Shown here: piece by piece, positions 25,608-33,883 of the stretch
Layout: the number at the start of each line of letters is the position of its first letter
How positions within the stretch are numbered: the stretch's first letter is position 1
Assembly (NCBI RefSeq): GCF_004362045.1
Contig: NZ_SNWX01000001.1
Span: 255,990-319,989, forward strand
From: Halanaerobium saccharolyticum
Lineage (GTDB): Bacteria; Bacillota; Halanaerobiia; Halanaerobiales; Halanaerobiaceae
Length of the DNA: 64,000 nucleotides
Direction of reading: 5' to 3'
Program-made: the position numbers and the translations under genes
The notes under the pieces: generated by a model
The model's database searches: none
Told to the model about the DNA's origin: nothing
The model's input: only the letters and a program-made list of their open reading frames with translations

Positions 25608-26876
25608 ATGGATAAACACAAAAAAACAGTTTACGCCTGGGCTATGTATGACTGGGCCAATTCCGCTTTTGCTACTGTAATTCTGGCTGCAGTGCTCCCT
25701 ATATTTTATACTGATGTTGCAGGAGTCAACCTCCCTGGTAATCTGGCTACTTCCTACTGGGGCTATACTCAGACTATTGCCATGATTATTATTGCAGTTA
25801 TTTCTCCAATTTTAGGAGCAGCTGCGGATTATTCAGACGCAAAGAAATCTTTTCTTAAATTTTTTGTGATGCTTGGAATTACAGGCACAGCACTTTTATT
25901 TTTTGTGAATGAGGGAAATTATCTTCTGGCCTCTTTCTTTTTCATCATTGCCAACATTGGTTTTTCCGGAGGCAATGTATTTTACGATGGTTTTTTAACA
26001 GATATCAGTGATTCTGAGACCATAGATTATATATCCAGCCTGGGCTATGCCTCTGGTTATCTGGGTGGTGGTCTGCTTTTAGCGGTTAATCTCTTAATGA
26101 TTTCCCGTCCTGGCTTATTTGGAATCAGCTCAGTTACTGCTGCTACTCAGATTTCCTTTGTTACAGTTGCTGTCTGGTGGCTGGTATTTTCCTTACCGGC
26201 TTTTAAATATCTGCCCGAGCCGGAGAAAAGGGTTGATAAAGTCCCTTTAAAAAAATATGCTAAAATGGCTTTTGGACGGCTTAAATCTACTTTTATTCAT
26301 ATTCGAAAATACAGAGAGTTATGGAAGTTTCTGCTGGCTTTCTGGCTTTACAATGATGGTATTGGAACTATTATTAGAATGGCCACAATTTATGGTCGAG
26401 AGGTGGGGATCGGTCAGACAGATTTAATTGGAGCCCTGCTGCTGACTCAATTTGTAGGGATTCCTTTTGCTCTGATTTTTGCTAAAATAGCAGGTAAAAT
26501 AACTGCTAAAAAGGGAATTTATATTGCGTTGATTATCTATACAGGAATCACTTTTTTTGGCTATTTTCTAGATTCTGCGCTTGATTTCTGGATCTTAGCT
26601 GGAATTGTGGGGATGGTTCAGGGAGGAGCTCAGGCCTTAAGCCGTTCTTTATATGGGGCAATGGTACCGGAGTCAAAATCAGCAGAGTTTTTCGGTTTTT
26701 TTGGAGTTTCCAGTAAATTTGCAGCAATTATTGGACCTACAGTTTTCGCCTATACAGGTCAGCTGACCGGATCCAGCCGCTATGGAATACTTGCGGTTGC
26801 CTCCTTTTTTATTCTGGGAATCTTCTTTTTGAGCAGAGTTGATGTAGAAAAAGGTAAATTGGAAGCTAAAAGTTAA
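25608..26876 (+). CDS. MFS transporter, UMF1/Atg22-like
   Basis: The product has 422 residues with about 12 predicted membrane helices. The N-terminal VYAWAMYDWANSAFATVILAAVLPIFYT and the segment LGAAADYSDAKKSFLKFF are typical of the UMF1 branch of the major facilitator superfamily (the Atg22-like group). GGNVFYDGFLTDIS and SSLGYASGYLGGGLLL are also family hallmarks. The substrate is unknown; amino acid efflux is the function of fungal relatives. An AGAAGGTGA site precedes the ATG. Confidence 0.9.
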   Translation: MDKHKKTVYAWAMYDWANSAFATVILAAVLPIFYTDVAGVNLPGNLATSYWGYTQTIAMIIIAVISPILGAAADYSDAKKSFLKFFVMLGITGTALLFFVNEGNYLLASFFFIIANIGFSGGNVFYDGFLTDISDSETIDYISSLGYASGYLGGGLLLAVNLLMISRPGLFGISSVTAATQISFVTVAVWWLVFSLPAFKYLPEPEKRVDKVPLKKYAKMAFGRLKSTFIHIRKYRELWKFLLAFWLYNDGIGTIIRMATIYGREVGIGQTDLIGALLLTQFVGIPFALIFAKIAGKITAKKGIYIALIIYTGITFFGYFLDSALDFWILAGIVGMVQGGAQALSRSLYGAMVPESKSAEFFGFFGVSSKFAAIIGPTVFAYTGQLTGSSRYGILAVASFFILGIFFLSRVDVEKGKLEAKS

Positions 26877-26918
26877 TTTATTTTTAAATAATGGCTGAAT
26901 ATTGTTTACTTTAATTGC

Positions 26919-26945
26919 ACTGCAGTTAATTTTACTGCAGTAAAA
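26919..26945. repeat. Tandem palindrome hairpin after MFS gene
   Basis: Two copies of the palindrome ACTGCAGT (26919-26926 and 26934-26941) are separated by 7 bases, so they can pair with each other. The second sits within the 16-bp palindrome TTTTACTGCAGTAAAA. It may be a terminator without a long T tract or an operator for the next gene. Confidence 0.45.
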
Positions 26946-26971
26946 AATGAGATTTAGCAGGAGGTAAAAAA

Positions 26972-27877
26972 ATGCCTGATTTTTGGACTCATCTGATTGC
27001 CGGAGAAGAAATAGCAGCGGGAATTGATAATAAAGATATCAAATCACTGCTGGATCAGAATTATCAGCTTTTTAATTATGGATGTCAGGGGGCAGATTTT
27101 TTCTTTTATAATGATTTTCTACCCTGGCAGAGAGCAAAAATAGGTCCTAAAAAAGGAGAGATGGTGCATTCACTCAGCGGCAAGAAATTATTTTCCGAAC
27201 TTTTAACAGCATATAAAAGAAGAGGTGTTTACAGCCAGGCTCAGCTGCCTGATTCTAAACTCTGGCAGGATAATTTGATTTATCTGCTGGGATTTATCTC
27301 CCATTATGCTCTTGACCGGGAATGTCATCCGTTTATTATCGAAAATGGAGGCCGGGATGAAAAACATAAATTAATTGAGGCCAGCATTGATGTTTATATG
27401 ATGAGTCAGAAGTGGAATCAAAGTCCGGTAGAAGTTAATCCACTGCCCTATTATCAGCTGCAGGAAGAGCATTTTATGTCTCTTAATTATTATTATCAGC
27501 TAATCTTTAACAGTATATTTGAAGAAGAACTGGAAAAACAGTTGGTCTGGGAATCTTATCTTGATTTCAGAAAATATCATAAAACATTTTTTGCTAAAGG
27601 TACAAAAAAATATTATTTATTTAAATTTTTGAATTTGATTCTTCCTCAAAACCTGAGCCAGCACTGTTATGCCCTGAACGAAAAAGAGGATATCTGGCCG
27701 GCAGAAAATTATCAGGAATTCGAAAAATATTATCTAAGTGGAATAAAGTCTGCCCAGAAACTAATCGAGCAGACCTTAAATTATTTTCAGTCAGCAGTAT
27801 CACTAACTGAACTTTTAGCATTATTTAGTACAAAGAATTTTCTGGGAGAGGATAAATCCGACTGGAGCAGGGAATAA
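26972..27877 (+). CDS. Zinc-dependent phospholipase C-like protein
   Basis: This 301-residue protein belongs to the zinc-dependent phospholipase C / S1-P1 nuclease-like family. Motifs are PDFWTHLIAGEEI near the N-terminus, FNYGCQGADFFFY, HSLSGKKLF and LLGFISHYALDRECHPFI, where the His/Asp residues form the metal site. No signal peptide is present, unlike secreted clostridial alpha-toxin, so an intracellular or membrane-lipid housekeeping role is likelier than toxicity. AGGAGG precedes the ATG. Confidence 0.85.
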   Translation: MPDFWTHLIAGEEIAAGIDNKDIKSLLDQNYQLFNYGCQGADFFFYNDFLPWQRAKIGPKKGEMVHSLSGKKLFSELLTAYKRRGVYSQAQLPDSKLWQDNLIYLLGFISHYALDRECHPFIIENGGRDEKHKLIEASIDVYMMSQKWNQSPVEVNPLPYYQLQEEHFMSLNYYYQLIFNSIFEEELEKQLVWESYLDFRKYHKTFFAKGTKKYYLFKFLNLILPQNLSQHCYALNEKEDIWPAENYQEFEKYYLSGIKSAQKLIEQTLNYFQSAVSLTELLALFSTKNFLGEDKSDWSRE

Positions 27878-27902
27878 TCAGGTTTTTCTTTTAACTAAAT
27901 AT

Positions 27903-28820
27903 TTAATTCATCTCCACCGGTAAATCACTGCGGTTACTCCAGCCGACCCAGGCTTCATCATATAATTTTATGTTGTTATAATCCAGCAGGCGGAGTGTAA
28001 AGAAGGTATGGGCAGCACGGACCCCATTATGTGAAAGTATTGCAATAACTTCCTTGTCTCTGGTTACTCCTGCTTCCTGAAAAATTCTGGAGATTTCTGC
28101 AGCCGATTTATAATTTCCCTCTTCATCTAAAACTGCTGACCATTCAAGGTGAATTGAGCCCGGTATTCTTCCTTTACGGGGAGCGGCAGAATTTGTCTCT
28201 TCTCCAGTATATTCTGCCTCAGTTCTTGTGTCTAAAACAAGAAAATCATCATTATCCAGATTTTCGGCAATAGTATCAGAATTTATCAGCCATTCATTTT
28301 TGACATCACTGACTTCAAAATTACCTTCTCCGGGATTGTAGGGTAGCATTTCGGTTTCGTAGTCTTCTCTGTTCCAGGCCTGATATCCACCCCTGAGGAT
28401 CCGCACATCCTGATGAGCATAAACTTTAAAGATAAACCAGAGTCTGGCCGGCCAGGGGCTGGCCTGCTCACCATAAATAATAATTTCCGAATCATTATTA
28501 ATTCCTTTTTCCCGGGCCAGCTCACTAAAGGCAGAGGCTTTTGGAATCAATTCAGGTACCCAGCCCTGGACTGCACTGAGATCATCACCCCACATATGTG
28601 CTGCATCCGGCAGATGTCCTAATAGATAGCGGGCACTGCTGCGGACGTCGATTATTTTTAGGTTTTCACTTCCGGCTTCCAATTTTTCATTTAATTCTGA
28701 AGCTGAAATTAAAAGTTCTGCTGCAGTAAAGTCTTCTTCAGCCGCAGCGGACAGGGAAATGAGCAAAAGAATAGAGATTAAAATTATTAAAAATGAGTTG
28801 AATTTATAATAAATGTTCAT
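27903..28820 (-). CDS. Exported double-rhodanese protein with Ser at the catalytic Cys position
   Basis: The protein has 305 residues: a signal peptide (SFLIILISILLLISLSAAAEE) and two rhodanese domains (about 35-150 with DVRSSARYLLGHLPDA, and 175-300 with DTRTEAEYTGEET and GRIPGSIHLEWSA). In the second domain the active loop reads LSHNGVRA, where active thiosulfate sulfurtransferases have C-x-x-G-x-R. The residue at the cysteine position is serine (about 263, codon TCA). It therefore probably lacks sulfurtransferase activity and may bind or transfer something else. The protein should be periplasmic. It is the only leftward gene in this part of the window. Confidence 0.88.
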   Translation of the reverse strand: MNIYYKFNSFLIILISILLLISLSAAAEEDFTAAELLISASELNEKLEAGSENLKIIDVRSSARYLLGHLPDAAHMWGDDLSAVQGWVPELIPKASAFSELAREKGINNDSEIIIYGEQASPWPARLWFIFKVYAHQDVRILRGGYQAWNREDYETEMLPYNPGEGNFEVSDVKNEWLINSDTIAENLDNDDFLVLDTRTEAEYTGEETNSAAPRKGRIPGSIHLEWSAVLDEEGNYKSAAEISRIFQEAGVTRDKEVIAILSHNGVRAAHTFFTLRLLDYNNIKLYDEAWVGWSNRSDLPVEMN

Positions 28821-28929
28821 AGGACTGCCTCCTTGAGATTTTTAGCTTTAGTCTTTAATAACTATTATATACCCTGAACGAAAATTTTTCATTATTATTA
28901 GAGAAATTATTCGGAAAATTGCTGAAAGG

Positions 28930-28957
28930 CAGGATTTTATTGAGTTTTGTTGAAATT
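28930..28957 (+). promoter_or_regulatory. Second copy of AGGATTTTATT...TTTTGTTGAAAT motif
   Basis: AGGATTTTATT, three variable bases, then TTTTGTTGAAAT at 28931-28956 is 23/26 identical to 18449-18474. It lies 45 bases before the nucleoside hydrolase start. No perfect -10 follows. Confidence 0.5.
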
Positions 28958-29001
28958 AAAATTAAGAAAGCTTAGAAAAAATTGACTCTTAGGAGGATAA
29001 A

Positions 29002-29916
29002 ATGAAAAAAGTAATTTTAGATTGTGATAACACAATGGGACTGGAAAAGAAAGAGGTAGATGACGGTCTTGCATTTTTATTTCTGCTGGGGAGAGAAGAT
29101 ATTGACTTAATGGGTGTAACCAGTGTCTTTGGCAACAGCAGTTTGGAAGATACTTATCAGACTACCGAGGGAATGCTCAATGATTTTAAATTAAAAGATA
29201 AAATTAAACATTTTAAAGGGGCTGCAGAGGCCGGTGACCACCAGACAGAAGCAGCAGAATATCTGGCTCAAATCGCTGCTGAAAATAAAAATGAGATAAC
29301 TTTAATTGCGATTGGACCCCTGACAAATCTCTATGCTGCCTGGAAGATTGATTCCAATTTCTTTAAAAACTTAAAAGAAATTATAATTATGGGTGGGGTA
29401 ACTGAACTGCTCCAGTTTGGTGAAGATACCATTGATGAGCTCAATTTTTCCAGTGATCCGGTGGCAGCCGAAAAGGTACTCAAAGCTGAGGTCCCTGTTG
29501 CTTTAATGTCCGGTAATCTCTGTCTGGCGGCTCGTTTTGGCGAAAAATCATGGCGTCGAGTTAATAGATCAAAAAATAAAGCTGTCCGCGCTTATATTAA
29601 TGATAAAATTGAACACTGGTATCAATATTCTTCCGAGATGATCGGTCTAACAGGTTTTTATATGTGGGATGTTGTGGCAGTAGTTTATATGAATGCCCCC
29701 GAGATTTTCCCCTATAATAAACGAAAATTTGTTTCCACGGTTGAGGATTTAGAGATTGGTCAAATTAAAACAGAAAAAATAGATGGTCGGCTGCAGGAGG
29801 CAGGAGTAATCAATTTACCTTCTACTATCCTCGATACAAAAAGATTTAAAGACATTGCTTTTGCAGCCTGGGATAATATAGAAATAGTGCCGGAAGGTTA
29901 TAACAACGCTGAATAA
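29002..29916 (+). CDS. Nucleoside hydrolase, inosine-uridine-preferring family
   Basis: The 304-residue enzyme hydrolyses the N-glycosidic bond of ribonucleosides. The calcium-site signature is recognisable as LDCDNTMGLEKKEVDDGLAFLFLLG, a DxDxxxxxDD motif with a short insertion relative to the usual DTDPGIDDA. GVTSVFGNSSLEDT, IGPLTNLYAAW and IIIMGGV are the next family blocks, and FYMWDVVAVVY supplies the late Asp. An AGGAGG site precedes the ATG. It is likely a cytosolic purine or pyrimidine salvage enzyme. Confidence 0.9.
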   Translation: MKKVILDCDNTMGLEKKEVDDGLAFLFLLGREDIDLMGVTSVFGNSSLEDTYQTTEGMLNDFKLKDKIKHFKGAAEAGDHQTEAAEYLAQIAAENKNEITLIAIGPLTNLYAAWKIDSNFFKNLKEIIIMGGVTELLQFGEDTIDELNFSSDPVAAEKVLKAEVPVALMSGNLCLAARFGEKSWRRVNRSKNKAVRAYINDKIEHWYQYSSEMIGLTGFYMWDVVAVVYMNAPEIFPYNKRKFVSTVEDLEIGQIKTEKIDGRLQEAGVINLPSTILDTKRFKDIAFAAWDNIEIVPEGYNNAE

Positions 29917-29976
29917 AGATGAACTGCAGATATGTTGTGACACAGATTAGCTAAAAGTAGACAGGAGGAGATTATT

Positions 29977-30657
29977 TTGCAGGCTGCACTAGTATTAATG
30001 AGCAGACCCCCAATACCGGGAAAAACTAAAACAGGACTTGAAAGTCATCTAAAAAAAGAAGAATGTGCTGAGCTGCATCAAGCTTTTTTAAAAGATATAA
30101 ATACTAATTTTTTAAATCTTAAAAAAGTATATTCCCGGCTTGATTTATATCTCAGCCATACTCCAGCTGCTTCTTTTCAGTTTACAGATGTTATTGGGGA
30201 TCAATTTGTGAGAATACCACAGCGGGGAAAAAATTTGGGCGAAAAAATGTATTATGCAATTTTTGATGCCTATCAGAAAAGCAATCTTCCTGTGCTTATC
30301 ACTGGTTATGAGCTGCCGCTGTTGGATATCGATATTTTTACAGAAGCCCTGGCCGGTTTAAAAGAAAGAGATTTAGTTATTGGTCCTTCTCAGGCTGAAG
30401 GCTATTATCTGATCGGGATGAAAAAACCGCAAAAGTTTCTCTTTGACTTTGAAAACCGGGGAAATTCTTCAGTTTTAGAAAAGACTATCAGAGAAGCCAG
30501 CAGGCACAATTTAAAGAGCCATTTTCTTCCTGAAGCATCAGATGTGGATACTTTTAAAGAACTGCTGCAGTTAAGATCTGAACTTATAAAAAGGGAAGTT
30601 GACTCAAATTATCCTCAAAACACACAAAAAATAATTAGAAAAATTTTTGACTATTAA
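29977..30657 (+). CDS. TIGR04282/DUF2064 family glycosyltransferase-like protein
   Basis: This 226-residue GT-A fold protein of the DUF2064 (CofC-like) family has an N-terminal AALVLMSRPPIPGKTKTGL (the nucleotide-sugar loop with conserved PxxGxxKT), RGKNLGEKMYYAI, ITGYELPLLD where the family has GSDxP, and EGYYLIGM. The GSD acidic motif is altered to GYE, so catalytic competence is uncertain. TTG at 29977 follows AGGAGG at 29963-29968. The next gene starts 13 bases after its stop. Confidence 0.8.
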   Translation: MQAALVLMSRPPIPGKTKTGLESHLKKEECAELHQAFLKDINTNFLNLKKVYSRLDLYLSHTPAASFQFTDVIGDQFVRIPQRGKNLGEKMYYAIFDAYQKSNLPVLITGYELPLLDIDIFTEALAGLKERDLVIGPSQAEGYYLIGMKKPQKFLFDFENRGNSSVLEKTIREASRHNLKSHFLPEASDVDTFKELLQLRSELIKREVDSNYPQNTQKIIRKIFDY

Positions 30658-30670
30658 TTAGGAGGTTTAT

Positions 30671-31429
30671 ATGCTTGCCCTGGAGAAAATTGTGGCCTCT
30701 TTTATAATGCCACCGGGATTATTTATATTATTACTGCTTGTACTTACCTTATATTTATTTAAAAAATCAGATTCCGGTTTAATAAAGTTATTAACTGTAT
30801 TTTTACTTCTTTTTTTCTTTTTTCTTTCCACTGCTTTTGGAGTCCAGCTTCTGCTCCATCCCCTGGAAAATTATGCTGAACAAATTTCAGTTAATGCTTT
30901 CGAAAGTTATCCCATTGTAGTCCTCGGAGGAGGTCTCAATTATTACTCTGAAACAGAAGCAAAACCATCAGTACACAGCCTGCAGCGGCTGGTAAAAGGA
31001 TATCAGCTGCATCGAAGATTAAATACACCTTTGATTTATTCAGGTGGAGTTGCAATCGGACAGGATAAAATATCGGAAGCTGATGCTGCTGGCGAATTAC
31101 TGCAGTCATTAGGAATGGATTTAGAATTTTATATCAGTGAAGATCAGGCCCAGTCAACATTTGAGAACGCTGCTTATTTAAAAAGATGGATTGAGGAAAA
31201 TGAGGTAGAGAAAGTTTATCTTGTAACTTCGGCTTATCATATTCTGCGTTCAGCTGCTGTGTTTGAGGCTCAGAATATTGATTTTCTGGCAGTCCACTCC
31301 GGATTTATCTCTGACCATCAGTTTAGCTGGCTTGATTATCTACCAAATAGAGGTGCCTTAACTGCTAATCTTTCTGCTATCCATGAATGGGTAGGTCTGG
31401 CCTGGTATTATTTTCGAGGACGAATTTAA
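30671..31429 (+). CDS. YdcF/SanA-ElyC family membrane protein (DUF218)
   Basis: A 252-residue protein with two N-terminal membrane helices (about 10-60) and a DUF218 domain. PIVVLGGGLNYYSE, LIYSGGVAIGQDKISEADAAGELL, SEDQAQSTFENAAYLKRWI and VYLVTSAYHILRSAAVFEAQ are the family blocks. ElyC relatives in enteric bacteria affect peptidoglycan or lipid-carrier metabolism. The exact role here is unknown. It is preceded by AGGAGG and is the last gene before a terminator. Confidence 0.87.
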   Translation: MLALEKIVASFIMPPGLFILLLLVLTLYLFKKSDSGLIKLLTVFLLLFFFFLSTAFGVQLLLHPLENYAEQISVNAFESYPIVVLGGGLNYYSETEAKPSVHSLQRLVKGYQLHRRLNTPLIYSGGVAIGQDKISEADAAGELLQSLGMDLEFYISEDQAQSTFENAAYLKRWIEENEVEKVYLVTSAYHILRSAAVFEAQNIDFLAVHSGFISDHQFSWLDYLPNRGALTANLSAIHEWVGLAWYYFRGRI

Positions 31430-31462
31430 ATTTGCGTAGATATGAACTTTTATGTATTCCTT

Positions 31463-31490
31463 CAGGCTCTGTTAATTGAGCCTGGTTTTT
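31463..31490 (+). terminator. Terminator after YdcF-like gene
   Basis: CAGGCTC (31463-31469) pairs with GAGCCTG (31478-31484), followed by GTTTTT. Confidence 0.88.
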
Positions 31491-31591
31491 AGACTGAGTA
31501 AATTATTTTAGATTAATTTCTAAACTTTAATGATTTTTTAAACTTTTTCTGATAAACTATAAGTGTACCTTAGAGAGAGTATTTAAAACAA

Positions 31592-31653
31592 AAGAGTAGA
31601 GAGTATCAAATCTCTTTTTAAGAAAATTTAAGCAAAAAACTACTCTTAAGGAG
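31592..31653 (+). promoter_or_regulatory. 5' leader with long-range stem abutting ribosome site
   Basis: AAGAGTAG (31592-31599) pairs perfectly with CTACTCTT (31640-31647), which directly abuts the AAGGAG ribosome site at 31648-31653. An inner AGAG/CTCT pair lies in the loop. Folding could hide or present the ribosome site of the PHP gene. No ligand-binding core is recognised. Confidence 0.4.
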
Positions 31654-31664
31654 CTTGATATTTT

Positions 31665-32531
31665 ATGTCCAAAGATATGTTTAAGCAGAGAAAGAAAATT
31701 GATCTACACATGCACACAACTGCCTCTGATGGAGCTTCAACTCCAGCAGAACTTGTGGAAAAATGTATAGAATTAGGTCTGGAAACTATTGCCGTAACTG
31801 ATCACGATAACCTAACCTCAGTTGAGGAAATGCAGCAGCTGGGCCAGGAAGAAGGTCTAAATGTTGTAGCTGGTATAGAAATTTCTACTTACAGAGGAGA
31901 TGCAGAATACCATATTTTAGGATATTTTGTTGATCCCGAAAATGATGCTTTATTGGGTTTAACAGAAGCAATTCTGGATTCCCGGGTCGAAAGGACCCAC
32001 AAAATGATAGAAAAACTGACCGAAATGGGTTATCCCCTGGAATTTAAGGATGTCAAAAAATATGCTACCGGTGTCAGCCTCGGCCGCCCCCATGTGGCCA
32101 GAGCTATGATTGATAAAGGCTATATTGAGGAAATAGGAGATGCCTTTACTCAAGAATTTATTGCAGGTGGTGGAAAAGCTTATGTGGAAAAGAAAAATAT
32201 TCTTCCTGCTGAAGCGATAGAAGTTATTTTAAAAGCAGAAGGAATACCGGTAATTGCCCATCCCTATATTATTAATCACGGTCAGGCCCTGGATAAAGAA
32301 GAAATTGCCCGTCTAAAAAGTGTGGGTTTGAGAGGTGTGGAAGTCTATCAGACCAAACATAACGAAAAAACTACAAAGAAATATAAAAAAATAGCAGAGG
32401 AACTGGATCTTTTAGTTACAGGTGGATCTGATTATCATGGTGAAAACTCACCCGGAATTTTACCTGGAGATTGTGGTATGACAGAGGCAGAATTTGCGGA
32501 GCTGGAAAGTTATGCCCATTCTATGCTATAA
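31665..32531 (+). CDS. PHP-domain phosphoesterase (RNase AM / nucleoside bisphosphate phosphatase type)
   Basis: This 288-residue enzyme of the polymerase-and-histidinol-phosphatase fold has metal motifs DLHMHTTASDGASTP, ITVTDHDN-like AVTDHDNLTSV, GIEISTYRGDAEYHILGYF, IPVIAHPY and TGGSDYHGEN. Length and order of motifs match the YciV/RnmA group, which acts on 5' ends of RNA or on 3',5'-nucleoside bisphosphates. It is cytosolic. It is transcribed alone between two terminators. Confidence 0.9.
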   Translation: MSKDMFKQRKKIDLHMHTTASDGASTPAELVEKCIELGLETIAVTDHDNLTSVEEMQQLGQEEGLNVVAGIEISTYRGDAEYHILGYFVDPENDALLGLTEAILDSRVERTHKMIEKLTEMGYPLEFKDVKKYATGVSLGRPHVARAMIDKGYIEEIGDAFTQEFIAGGGKAYVEKKNILPAEAIEVILKAEGIPVIAHPYIINHGQALDKEEIARLKSVGLRGVEVYQTKHNEKTTKKYKKIAEELDLLVTGGSDYHGENSPGILPGDCGMTEAEFAELESYAHSML

Positions 32532-32575
32532 TATATATCAGTCATCAAGAGCAGGCTGATTGAACTTTAAGCTGA

Positions 32576-32602
32576 AGCCGGAGTAAAATCCGGCTTTTTT
32601 TA
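32576..32602 (+). terminator. Terminator after PHP gene
   Basis: AGCCGGA (32576-32582) pairs with TCCGGCT (32589-32595), followed by seven T. Confidence 0.92.
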
Positions 32603-32747
32603 AGCTAAATCTATTAGAAAGCTGAAAAGATGAAGCTTTAAAATTAGTTCAATTTATCATTGCAGTTGATGTTTTTTATTTAAAATAATTTTTCAAAAAA
32701 TAATTTGGATGATTTTTAAATTTAAAAAGGAGTAGTGAGTAAAGAGG

Positions 32748-33755
32748 ATGCATAAGGTAACGATGATTGCTGGAGATGGAATTGGACCCGAAATTTCGGA
32801 GGCTGTGGCAGAAATAATTGCAGCTGCCGGAGTTGAGATTAACTGGGATAAGGTGGAAGCCGGGGCTGGAGTAATGGAGAAATATGGAACTCCACTGCCC
32901 GAAGAAGTTTTTAAGTCAATTAGAAAAAACAGGGTGGCTTTAAAAGGACCGATTACAACCCCTGTGGGCAGTGGGTTTAGAAGTGTTAATGTTGCTATCC
33001 GCAAAGAATTAAATTTATATGCTAATGTCCGCCCACTTAAGGTCCATGCGAAAAAATTTGCTAAAGATGAAAATATTGATATGGTCGTTTTCAGAGAAAA
33101 TACTGAAGGTCTTTATGTGGGAATTGAACATTATGTCGGTGATCAGGCAGCAGAAAGCATTAAAATCATCACCCGCAAGGCTTCCCGCAAAATTACCGAA
33201 CGAGCTTTTGAATATGCAGTCCGCGAAGGCCGCAAAAAAGTGACAGCTGTTCATAAAGCCAATATTTTAAAATTCAGTGACGGCCTCTTTTTAGAAGAAG
33301 CGCGTAAGGTTGCTGCAAAATATAAGGAGACCCACCCCGAAATAGAGTTTGATGATAAAATTGTTGATAATATGTGTATGCAGATGGTGCAGTATCCGGA
33401 GCAGTATGATGTTCTAGTGATGCCCAATTTATACGGAGATATTGTTTCTGACCTGGGTGCAGGTTTAATCGGTGGTCTGGGGCTGGCTCCGGGAATGAAT
33501 CTCGGTGATGATCTGGCAGTATTTGAAGCAGTTCACGGTAGTGCACCTGATATTGCCGGTCAGAATAAAGCCAATCCAGTGGCTCTGCTTTTTTCAGCAG
33601 TTTTAATGCTTAAACATCTGGGAGAAACTAAGGCAGCAGCTAGAATTGAGACTGCAGTTACTGAAGTTTTAAATCAGGGAGAGGTTTTAACCGGAGATTT
33701 AGGAGGCACTGCTTCAACTGATCAAATTACTGCAGCGATTATTTCCAGACTATAA
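32748..33755 (+). CDS. NAD-type isocitrate/isopropylmalate dehydrogenase family, probable isocitrate dehydrogenase
   Basis: The 335-residue beta-decarboxylating dehydrogenase has [12 protein letters not shown], the substrate segment [22 protein letters not shown], the [14 protein letters not shown] loop and [19 protein letters not shown]. The serine and asparagine in the substrate segment and the pairing with aconitase B favour isocitrate (NAD-dependent) over isopropylmalate. The alternative is homoisocitrate or a related substrate. It would make 2-oxoglutarate for glutamate synthesis in a fermenter lacking a full cycle. AAGGAG lies upstream of ATG 32748. Confidence 0.87.
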   Translation: MHKVTMIAGDGIGPEISEAVAEIIAAAGVEINWDKVEAGAGVMEKYGTPLPEEVFKSIRKNRVALKGPITTPVGSGFRSVNVAIRKELNLYANVRPLKVHAKKFAKDENIDMVVFRENTEGLYVGIEHYVGDQAAESIKIITRKASRKITERAFEYAVREGRKKVTAVHKANILKFSDGLFLEEARKVAAKYKETHPEIEFDDKIVDNMCMQMVQYPEQYDVLVMPNLYGDIVSDLGAGLIGGLGLAPGMNLGDDLAVFEAVHGSAPDIAGQNKANPVALLFSAVLMLKHLGETKAAARIETAVTEVLNQGEVLTGDLGGTASTDQITAAIISRL

Positions 33756-33883
33756 TTAATATAATTTTTATCCCTGCTGAATTTAAATTGTGTTCAAAAA
33801 CTTAATTCAGATTAATTTAGGATAACTTATTACTTGAGACAGCAATTTGTAATGATCTACGATAAGGAAGGAGAGATTGATTT

